A stretch of DNA of 26,075 nt from CAYOBW01 sp964402115 (lineage in GTDB: Bacteria; Verrucomicrobiota; Kiritimatiellia; UBA8416; CAYOBW01), in the NCBI GenBank assembly GCA_964402115.1, contig CAYOBW010000080.1, forward strand, positions 1 through 26,075. Reading direction: 5' to 3'. The notes under the pieces are model-generated. The model did no database searches and had not been told where the DNA came from. It saw nothing but the letters and a program-made list of their open reading frames with translations. Every line of letters begins with the position of its first letter. Position 1 is the stretch's first letter. Shown here piece after piece: positions 1-5,241 of this stretch. Both the position numbers and the translations under genes were made by a program.

Positions 1-163
1 TGCTGCTGCTTCGGCACGCTTGACAGATCCCGACCACTTCCGGCAAGCTCCCGTCACTGCAAAGGCGGAATTTCCGACGGGATGGCTGCGGGTGCGTACC
101 TGCGCTGCCGGAAAAGCGCTGACTTGCCAGGACATGTCACACTCGACCGGCAACCCACACCCC

Positions 164-997
164 ATGCAAACCGAAATCACAGCGATCGAGAGCATCCTGG
201 CGTGCCCCGCGTGCGGCGGCGGTCTGCGCTGCTCGACCAACGCCATCAACTGCAGCGCGTGCAAGGCCACCTACCCGGTGCGCGACAGCATCCCGATCTT
301 CGCGCGCTTCGGGTCCGTTGCGGACGCCTCGGGCGCCGCGCCCGCGGAGACCAGCGAAGCGTACCAGCAGAACTACCAGGAGGAGGGTGATGCCGCCGCC
401 TACAACGCCATGTACCGCGACAGCTGGACCAAGCGGATCAGCACGCGGCGCGAATTCAAACTGCTGACCAGGCTCCTCGCGAGCCAGGGGCACAGCCAGA
501 CGCTCCTCGACCTCCCGTGCGGCGGCGGACGGGTCAGCCCGCCCCTCGCTCCGCACACGGAGCTCCTGCTCGAGGCCGACATCGCGCTGGGACAGGTCCG
601 CTACGGCCGCGCCAACGGACGGGTGGCGACGCAGCAGATCTGGCTGACCGCTTCGGGCTTTCACATCCCGCTGAAGGATGCCAGCATAGACGGCACGGTC
701 TGCATCCGCCTCAACCATCACCTGCCGACACCCGCCGAACGCGAACGCCTGGTCAGGGAATTGCTGCGGGTGTCGCGCCGGTTCGTGATCATGACGTTCT
801 TCGATTTCCATTCCCTCAAGAATACGCTTCGCCGCCTGCGCCGTCCGTTCGACCGCAAGCCCCCGAAGTGCACAATGACGCGCGGCGAGCTGCGGCGGCT
901 CGCGAACTCCTGCGGCGCCGAACTCGTTGCCTGCCCTGCCCTGTTCGTCGTGGGGTCGGGCCACCGCTACGCCCTCATCGTGAAGAAGTCAACGTGA
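164..997 (+). CDS. SAM-dependent methyltransferase with N-terminal Trm112-like zinc ribbon
   Basis: Predicted class I S-adenosylmethionine-dependent methyltransferase of 277 residues; the substrate is unknown. The N-terminus is a Trm112-like zinc ribbon with two cysteine pairs (C14/C17 and C30/C33) followed by the typical YPVRDSIPIF stretch. Residues about 113-122 (TLLDLPCGGG) form a glycine-rich motif I of the SAM-binding fold. The region near residues 180-200 (ASIDGTVCIRLNHHL) fits the post-motif strand of the same fold. The frame is open back to a TTG at 20 and has another ATG at 134. I chose 164 because it lies just before the zinc-ribbon fold, but no strong Shine-Dalgarno sequence decides it. 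The stop overlaps the start of the following kinase-like gene by 4 bases, so the two are probably co-translated. That neighbour suggests a role in glycolipid or envelope biosynthesis. This is inferred from context only. Confidence 0.8.
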   Translation: MQTEITAIESILACPACGGGLRCSTNAINCSACKATYPVRDSIPIFARFGSVADASGAAPAETSEAYQQNYQEEGDAAAYNAMYRDSWTKRISTRREFKLLTRLLASQGHSQTLLDLPCGGGRVSPPLAPHTELLLEADIALGQVRYGRANGRVATQQIWLTASGFHIPLKDASIDGTVCIRLNHHLPTPAERERLVRELLRVSRRFVIMTFFDFHSLKNTLRRLRRPFDRKPPKCTMTRGELRRLANSCGAELVACPALFVVGSGHRYALIVKKST

Positions 998-1806
998 GCC
1001 CGCATTTGGCGCCAATCGGCGCAGCCATCAGCGTCAAGCCCATCGGCAACGACGCCCTGCCGGCTGTACCCGTGGTGCTGCGGCCTGTTCGCGAGGCCAT
1101 CCTGAAAGAGGAGCCGGGCACGCTTATCTGGCGCGACGCGCTCGCCGATGGAACCCATGTGGCCGTCAAGCTCTACCGGCGCGGTTTTCCCGTCTGGCTC
1201 AGGAGCCGCCTGACCCGGTTTCGCGCCAACCACGAGTTCGCCTGCCTGGGGCACCTTGTCGCGCTCGGCATTCCCTGCTCGCAGCCCCTGTTCTGGTCCC
1301 AGGGCCGGTTCGGCGCACACGGCTGGGGAGATTTGCTTGTCACGAAGTGGGTGGACGACAGCAGGCCGCTGGCGGACATCCTTGCGTCCGGGGCCCCCGG
1401 CGCGGCGGCGCTCGATCTGACGCCCATCTTCGCGTGCGTCGCCCGGCTGCATGCGGCAGGGATTCGCCACGGCACGCTGCTGGCACGGAACATCCTGGTG
1501 CAGTCCGCCGCCTGGCGGCCTGCTTTCGTCTTCATCGACATGCCGCGCTTCCACCGGTTTCCGCACAGCATCAGAAGCACGCGGATGGCGCTCTACGACC
1601 TGCTGTACCTCTGCGACAGCCTCGCGCGGCACTGCCTCTCGTCTGCCGTCCCGGCCTGGCTGACAGCCTACGAGATGCCTGCCGAGGAGCAGCCGGCGTT
1701 CCTGGCCGCCTTGAGACGCTTCCGGAACACCTCCCGCCTGCGCCGCCTCATCGGCGCCGAGTTCAATCTGCGCCACATCCTGGCAAGGGCATGCTCCTTT
1801 GGCTGA
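994..1806 (+). CDS. WaaP/InaA-type lipopolysaccharide kinase-fold protein, atypical catalytic loop
   Basis: A 270-residue protein resembling the lipopolysaccharide (Kdo/heptose) kinase family, which phosphorylates inner-core sugars at the cytoplasmic side of the inner membrane. Visible kinase landmarks are the beta-3 lysine in VAVKLY (K59), an acidic helix position in NHEF (E81), a hinge-like LLVTKWVD (about 115-121), the catalytic-loop region RHGTLLARNILV (about 158-169) and the metal-binding aspartate in FIDMPR (D182). Family members normally have HGD or HRD at the loop; here the aspartate position is T161, while N166 and D182 are kept. It may therefore be an altered or inactive kinase. The start is a GTG whose GTGA overlaps the TGA of the upstream methyltransferase, which fits translational coupling. 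There is no signal peptide. The family assignment is fairly sure; activity is uncertain. Confidence 0.72.
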   Translation: MSPHLAPIGAAISVKPIGNDALPAVPVVLRPVREAILKEEPGTLIWRDALADGTHVAVKLYRRGFPVWLRSRLTRFRANHEFACLGHLVALGIPCSQPLFWSQGRFGAHGWGDLLVTKWVDDSRPLADILASGAPGAAALDLTPIFACVARLHAAGIRHGTLLARNILVQSAAWRPAFVFIDMPRFHRFPHSIRSTRMALYDLLYLCDSLARHCLSSAVPAWLTAYEMPAEEQPAFLAALRRFRNTSRLRRLIGAEFNLRHILARACSFG

Positions 1807-1845
1807 CCGGGAGCCGGATCGAGGGCAGCGCCCAGCCTTCGCGAA

Positions 1846-1875
1846 ACGCCTGCGCTACGGCCCCGCCGGCGCGGG
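1846..1875 (+). repeat. 30-bp dispersed repeat, copy 1
   Basis: A 30-base GC-rich segment, beginning acgcctgcgc and ending ggcgcggg, is identical to 2907-2936 in the same orientation. This copy lies in the intergenic stretch between the WaaP-like gene and the toxin-antitoxin promoter. The other copy lies beyond the toxin-antitoxin pair and runs into the 3' end of the beta-lactamase-like gene. It is probably part of a genome-wide intergenic repeat family; this is inferred from two copies only. Confidence 0.85.
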
Positions 1876-1918
1876 TGTGGACGCCGCCGTGAAAGTTCCC
1901 GAATTCGCCGGACAGATT

Positions 1919-1934
1919 TGGAAACGCTTTTCCA
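1919..1934. promoter_or_regulatory. Near-palindrome upstream of the toxin-antitoxin promoter (possible operator)
   Basis: The sequence tggaaa-cgct-tttcca is an inverted repeat with 6-bp arms and a 4-base centre, ending two bases before the -35 box at 1937. Its form, with A/T arms around a central CG, resembles LacI/GalR-family operators. It could be an activator or repressor site for the toxin-antitoxin operon. No regulator gene of that family is present in the window, so the assignment is tentative. Confidence 0.35.
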
Positions 1935-1936
1935 GG

Positions 1937-1964
1937 TTGACAGGTTCACAGCGTCTGCTATGGT
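1937..1964 (+). promoter_or_regulatory. Sigma-70-like promoter of the toxin-antitoxin operon
   Basis: A perfect TTGACA box (1937-1942) is followed after 16 bases by TATGGT (1959-1964), giving a plausible housekeeping promoter about 65-90 bases upstream of the antitoxin start. The same extended -10 string, tgctatggt, occurs in the predicted promoter at 4613-4641. Confidence 0.55.
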
Positions 1965-1969
1965 CAGCC

Positions 1970-1993
1970 TCATGTTGAAGTTCATGTTGAAGT
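1970..1993 (+). promoter_or_regulatory. Tandem 12-bp direct repeat, candidate antitoxin operator
   Basis: The 12-mer tcatgttgaagt occurs twice in immediate succession (1970-1981 and 1982-1993). The repeats sit just downstream of the -10 box, around the expected transcription start and ahead of the antitoxin Shine-Dalgarno. Toxin-antitoxin operons are usually autorepressed by the antitoxin through repeated sites in this position, so this is the best candidate operator. Antitoxin sites are more often inverted repeats, which lowers confidence. Confidence 0.5.
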
Positions 1994-2027
1994 GAAAGTA
2001 TCGCCACGGTGCGCGAGGAGGATTGCG

Positions 2028-2261
2028 ATGAAGACCGTTTCCATGCTTGAGTTCCGCCAGCACGCCATGGATGTGGTGCGGACCGTCCAGCGTGGTCAAC
2101 GGGTAGTCCTGACCTACCGCGGCAAGCCCATGGCACGCCTCGAGCCGCTGGCGCCTGAGGCATCGGCAGCAGACGGCTTCTACACCTTGACGAGGCTGGC
2201 AGACTCGGCGGGCGAATCCCTCACGAACCGCGAGATCGACGAGGCCGTCTATGGCGCGTGA
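2028..2261 (+). CDS. Phd/YefM-type antitoxin
   Basis: A 77-residue protein with the Phd/YefM antitoxin fold: an N-terminal MKTVSMLEFRQH segment, then a helix (DVVRTVQRGQ) and the strand pattern VVLTYRGKPMARLEPL (about 27-41) typical of the DNA-binding dimerisation half. The C-terminal third (ADSAGESLTNREIDEAVYGA) would be the toxin-wrapping tail. The start ATG is chosen for its strong Shine-Dalgarno (gaggagga, 2014-2021). Its stop codon lies inside the downstream PIN-domain toxin gene, an 11-base overlap that is a common toxin-antitoxin arrangement. In this family the antitoxin neutralises the toxin and represses its own promoter; the promoter and tandem repeat upstream at 1937-1993 fit that. 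Confidence 0.88.
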   Translation: MKTVSMLEFRQHAMDVVRTVQRGQRVVLTYRGKPMARLEPLAPEASAADGFYTLTRLADSAGESLTNREIDEAVYGA

Positions 2262-2664
2262 GATCTTCATCGACACCAGCGGGTTCTACGCCTGTCTTGT
2301 TAAGCGCGACGACCGCCACGCCGCGGCAGCCGCCATCCTGACGCAAGCCGCCAAGAGCCGGCGCGCGTTTGTCACGACCGACTACGTGTTGGACGAAACG
2401 GCCACCCTGCTCCGCGTACGCGGCCAGGGGCACCTGGTTGCCGGGCTCTTCGACACGGTCTTTGCCTCGCGGGTATGTCGCGTTGAATGGATGGACCCGC
2501 TGCGCTTCACAGCCACGCGCGAGTTATTGGCGAAGCATGGCGACCACGCGTACTCCTTCACCGACTGCTTCAGCTTCCACATCATGCAGCACCTGGGGTT
2601 GTTGGCCGCGTTGACCAAGGATGCGCACTTCCGTGAGGCCGGCTTCCAGCCCTTGCTCGGCTGA
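2251..2664 (+). CDS. VapC-type PIN-domain ribonuclease toxin
   Basis: A 137-residue PIN-domain protein, the usual length for VapC toxins, which are Mg2+-dependent endoribonucleases acting on tRNA or rRNA. The four acidic active-site positions are visible: D8 in IFIDTSGF, E49 in VLDETATLL, D105 in SFTDCFSF and D124 in ALTKDAHF, so it looks intact. The ATG lies inside the antitoxin gene and the two genes overlap by 11 bases, so expression is coupled. The antitoxin is of the Phd/YefM type rather than the AbrB or RHH type, a pairing that is seen in many genomes. The family assignment is firm; the RNA target cannot be read from the sequence. Confidence 0.92.
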   Translation: MAREIFIDTSGFYACLVKRDDRHAAAAAILTQAAKSRRAFVTTDYVLDETATLLRVRGQGHLVAGLFDTVFASRVCRVEWMDPLRFTATRELLAKHGDHAYSFTDCFSFHIMQHLGLLAALTKDAHFREAGFQPLLG

Positions 2665-2697
2665 TGCGGCCTTTCGACGTAGTGTGCCGGGCTTCCA

Positions 2698-2738
2698 TCT
2701 CCCCGGCGGGGAGAGGGCCAGGGTGAGGGGCACTCACC
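2698..2738. repeat. REP-like palindromic intergenic element
   Basis: Two short hairpins lie in tandem. The first is tctcccc-ggc-ggggaga (2698-2714, perfect 7-bp arms and a 3-base loop). The second is ggtgag-gggca-ctcacc (2722-2738). The combined form, a C-rich/G-rich palindrome followed by a ggccagggtgagggg tail, is a pattern widely dispersed between genes in many GC-rich bacteria. It lies 33 bases past the toxin stop and may also serve as a transcript end. Confidence 0.55.
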
Positions 2739-2856
2739 ACGGCGGACGAGGTCGCGGAATGGCACTGAAGCGCGACCCCGTTGTGACGGCGGGCGGGCTT
2801 TCCGGGGCCGACACCCCTTGTGCCCTCGCGACGGCGCCACGCGAGTCTCCGAGAGA

Positions 2857-2892
2857 TCAGGCTCTCTGAGGGTCGGGCAGGCAGGCCCGACC
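2857..2892. repeat. Pair of small inverted repeats, part of the same intergenic repeat block
   Basis: The segment 2871-2892 forms ggtcgggc-aggcag-gcccgacc with perfect 8-bp arms. Just before it, gagag and ctctc arms flank a short loop. The copy of the 30-bp repeat at 2907 follows after 14 bases. The whole stretch 2665-2915 has no credible gene and seems to consist of short mosaic repeats. Confidence 0.45.
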
Positions 2893-2906
2893 TACCTTGG
2901 CAATGG

Positions 2907-2936
2907 ACGCCTGCGCTACGGCCCCGCCGGCGCGGG
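2907..2936 (+). repeat. 30-bp dispersed repeat, copy 2, overlapping the end of the beta-lactamase-like gene
   Basis: This copy is identical over 30 bases to 1846-1875. Read on the minus strand it supplies the last residues (PAPAGP) and the TAG stop of the beta-lactamase-like gene (stop at 2918-2916). The native end of that gene was therefore probably replaced or extended by repeat sequence. Confidence 0.85.
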
Positions 2937-3965
2937 CAGGCAACGGCTGAGGGCGTTGCCGAGCGACTCGTGCCAGGGGCGGGCGGGGTCGCGCTTGTTC
3001 AGCAGCACGGCGAAGTTCAGGCCGTCCGGCCGCTGGCGCACCACCGCCGTGCAACCGGGCAGACTGCCGTTGAAGCCGTACGCACGCCCCGCTGCGCCCG
3101 CGGGCCGCGGCGTACCATCCAGCCAGTAGGCGTCCATGAACCGGCACAGGTCAGCCGCCGCGCACACGAGGCCGCCGTGCGCGGGCATGATTTCGATCCG
3201 GAACCGCTCGCCCTCGCGGCCGAAGTCGTACCACGCCTCGAGCGGATCGCGCCGCGCGGGGTCGGTCGCGCTCAGCCGGAAACGGCAGCCGGCGCGCGCG
3301 GCCACGGTCGCGTTGACGAAAGCGAGGTAGTTCGTGCGGGTGATCTCCTCCAGCAGCACCCCGAGCACGCAATAGCCGAAATTCGAGTAGACGCGCCGCG
3401 CGCCCGGGGCGAACTGCAGCGGCTGCCCGAGCATCCAGCGCACCACGTCGCGGTCACGCACCGCCGGCCGCCCGCACCAGGCCGCGACGCGGTCTTGCAT
3501 GAACATCGGATCGCCGGCCTGCTCACGGTCCCAGCCGCCGGTGTGCGCCAGCAGGTTCGAAACCGTCACCGCCTGCCAGCGCGCGTCGGCCGGCACGGGG
3601 TAGGCGGGCGGCGCCAGCCGCGTCAGTACGCCGGCGGCCAGCGCGAGCCGCCCCTCGGCCGCGAGCTGCCGGACCGCGGCAGCCGTGACGGGCTTCGTCA
3701 CCGACGCCACGCGCAGCACGACGTTCGACGCCACGGGGCGGGTGCGGGCGGGATCGGCGAAGCCGTAGGCGCGCGCGCAGAGCAGCCGCCCGCGGGCGCT
3801 CACGGCGAAGCTCGCCACGCCCACGGCGTTCGACGCCAGGAAGGCGCGCAGGCAAGCCTCGGCGGGCGCGACAGCGTACGCCGGGCCGGCGCCGCGCGCC
3901 GGGAGGCCGCTCGCGATGAGGCACGCCGCCGCGAGCGGAGCGCACAGCCAGCCGCGCCTGCTCAC
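2916..3965 (-). CDS. Exported serine hydrolase, class C beta-lactamase / DD-peptidase fold
   Basis: A 349-residue serine hydrolase of the beta-lactamase family (class C beta-lactamases, D-alanyl-D-alanine peptidases and related esterases), predicted to act outside the inner membrane. The N-terminus is a signal peptide (RRGW, then a hydrophobic run to about residue 26). The three family motifs are present: S88-V-T-K91 with the nucleophilic serine, Y193-S-N195, and H263-G-G265 in place of the usual KTG box. The GTG start overlaps the stop of pyrE by 4 bases (GTGA), and no later in-frame ATG precedes the catalytic domain. The last six residues and stop lie within a dispersed 30-bp repeat. An HxG third motif is common in esterase- and peptidase-like members, so antibiotic resistance should not be assumed. 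The substrate is unknown. Confidence 0.85.
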   Translation of the reverse strand: MSRRGWLCAPLAAACLIASGLPARGAGPAYAVAPAEACLRAFLASNAVGVASFAVSARGRLLCARAYGFADPARTRPVASNVVLRVASVTKPVTAAAVRQLAAEGRLALAAGVLTRLAPPAYPVPADARWQAVTVSNLLAHTGGWDREQAGDPMFMQDRVAAWCGRPAVRDRDVVRWMLGQPLQFAPGARRVYSNFGYCVLGVLLEEITRTNYLAFVNATVAARAGCRFRLSATDPARRDPLEAWYDFGREGERFRIEIMPAHGGLVCAAADLCRFMDAYWLDGTPRPAGAAGRAYGFNGSLPGCTAVVRQRPDGLNFAVLLNKRDPARPWHESLGNALSRCLPAPAGP

Positions 3966-4537
3966 GACCCCGGGTGCACGGCCTTGCCACCCTCCTTGCA
4001 GAGCGGGCAGGCGGCGGGCTCGTACGTCACGGGCTCGATCTGCAGCAGGCTGAAGAGCGGGCAGTCGAACGCCGCCTTGCCGCCGCTGCGGTCCACCAGG
4101 ACGGCGATCGCCACGACCACGCCGCCGGCCTGCCGCACGATGTCCACCGTCTCCTGCACGCGGCCCCCGCGCGTCACGACGTCCTCCGCCACCACGTAGC
4201 GCTCGCCGGGCAGGATCCTGAACCGGCGCAGCACAAGCTTGCCGCCCTCCTTCTCGGCGAAGATGGACGGCAGCCCCAGCGCCCGCGCCACCTCGTGCCC
4301 GACGACGATGCCGCCCAACGCCGGCGCAATCACGCCGTCCGCGCACAGGCCCACGCCCAGCTCGGCACGCATGCGCGTCACCAGCGCCTGGCAAAGCGCC
4401 TCGGCATGGCGCGGATGGCGCAGCACGTTTGCACACTGAAAGTAGCGGTCGCTGTGCAACCCCGAACGCAGCTCGAAATGCCCGTCCAGCAGGGCGCCCG
4501 ATTCCCTGAGAATCTCCAACACGCGCGCTTGTTCCAC
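3962..4537 (-). CDS. pyrE: Orotate phosphoribosyltransferase
   Basis: Orotate phosphoribosyltransferase converts orotate and PRPP to orotidine 5'-phosphate in de novo pyrimidine synthesis. The 191-residue protein has the family pattern: FELRSGLHSDRYFQC (about 21-35) at the substrate-binding end, the IAPALGGIVVGHEVA loop (70-84), the FAEKEGGK flexible-loop region (93-100) and the PRPP-binding motif VVAEDVVTRGGR (115-126). The C-terminus carries CPLC (177-180) and ends HPGS, a tail seen in one branch of bacterial PyrE proteins. The start is GTG with an AGGGGG Shine-Dalgarno six bases upstream. A beta-lactamase-like gene follows with a 4-base overlap. Part of the pathway, a probable pyrB, appears at the other end of the window. 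Confidence 0.93.
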   Translation of the reverse strand: MEQARVLEILRESGALLDGHFELRSGLHSDRYFQCANVLRHPRHAEALCQALVTRMRAELGVGLCADGVIAPALGGIVVGHEVARALGLPSIFAEKEGGKLVLRRFRILPGERYVVAEDVVTRGGRVQETVDIVRQAGGVVVAIAVLVDRSGGKAAFDCPLFSLLQIEPVTYEPAACPLCKEGGKAVHPGS

Positions 4538-4612
4538 GATATCCCCCTTTCTGACCTCGGCTTAAAACGCGTTAAGTAAGCAAAAAAAGCCACGGCTGGC
4601 AATAACCTCCGC

Positions 4613-4641
4613 TTGCGACTGCGTCAGGCCGCTGCTATGGT
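4613..4641 (+). promoter_or_regulatory. Sigma-70-like promoter for the large plus-strand cluster
   Basis: TTGCGA (4613-4618), a 17-base spacer and TATGGT (4636-4641) form a plausible promoter about 36 bases upstream of the first gene of the MoxR/VWA cluster. The -10 region contains tgctatggt, the same nine bases as in the toxin-antitoxin promoter. A TTAA-rich inverted repeat (cttaa-aacgcg-ttaag, 4561-4576) lies between it and the divergent pyrE start and could be a regulatory site for either gene. Confidence 0.5.
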
Positions 4642-4676
4642 TGAATCGAACGCGAGCACGAAGGGAGGCGTTCACC

Positions 4677-5216
4677 ATGATTCCGATCCGCGTGTTGTTG
4701 CCTGCCGTCGCCGGCGTCGCCCTGCTGGGAACTCCCGCCCGGCTCGTCGCCCGCACTGACAACGGTAACGAATTCGCGCTCGCCTTCACGCGCGCCGTAC
4801 CCGCCCAGCAGAAGACGCTGCGCGAGGAGGCGCTGGGCAAGCCCTTCTTCTTCCGCTACGTCGCCCTCACCACCGTGGAGACGATCACGACCAACGGCTT
4901 CGAGGGCATCCGCATGGCGGGCACGGAGCCCTCGTCCGACATGACCGTGCAGTTCGTCATCACCAAGCCCGTCTCGCTCAAGGCGGTCAAGGAGGCGAAC
5001 CTGAAGGTCGGCGAGGCCGTGGCCGTGACCGGCACGCTGCGCGCGCTTGACCCGGCCGGACGGCGGATCGTTCTGGACCCGGTCATCTTCCGGTACAAGG
5101 ACAAAGCCGCACCCGTGGCGGGCAAGGAGCTGCTCTACGAGCTGAATCCGAAGGCCCGCGTCGGCACCGACACATCGTCGGGCAAGGAAGTCGTGCATCG
5201 GAAGACGGACAAGTAG
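4677..5216 (+). CDS. Small exported protein, possible OB-fold; first gene of the MoxR/VWA cluster
   Basis: I do not recognise a named family. The 179-residue product has a signal peptide (MIPIRVLLPAVAGVALLG, cleavage near residue 26) and no further membrane segment, so it should be periplasmic or secreted. The core is beta-rich: PFFFRYVALTTVE (56-68), DMTVQFVITKP (89-98), and KVGEAVAVTGTLRALDPAGR followed by IVLDPVIFRY (110-140). The last block, a strand, a GTL turn and another strand, resembles OB-fold domains that bind small ligands or nucleic acid. The ATG at 4677 has a clean GGGAGG Shine-Dalgarno and is preferred over an upstream in-frame TTG at 4641. The next gene begins 25 bases downstream. 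As the first gene behind a predicted promoter it probably starts the 11-gene operon. Confidence 0.75.
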   Translation: MIPIRVLLPAVAGVALLGTPARLVARTDNGNEFALAFTRAVPAQQKTLREEALGKPFFFRYVALTTVETITTNGFEGIRMAGTEPSSDMTVQFVITKPVSLKAVKEANLKVGEAVAVTGTLRALDPAGRRIVLDPVIFRYKDKAAPVAGKELLYELNPKARVGTDTSSGKEVVHRKTDK

Positions 5217-5241
5217 GGTAGTCCGAGCAGGAGGTACCACC

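Noticed and set aside
1..23. Possible tail of an upstream gene (frame ending TGA at 21-23)
   Set aside because: Only seven codons are visible and another frame is also open; nothing supports a product.
517..993. Upstream extension of the WaaP-like kinase frame
   Set aside because: It overlaps the methyltransferase completely and lacks kinase similarity; the GTG at 994 gives the normal family length and a 4-base overlap.
4541..4612. Promoter for pyrE on the minus strand
   Set aside because: A TTGCCA-like box is present, but no convincing -10 lies at the right distance, so I did not list it as a feature.
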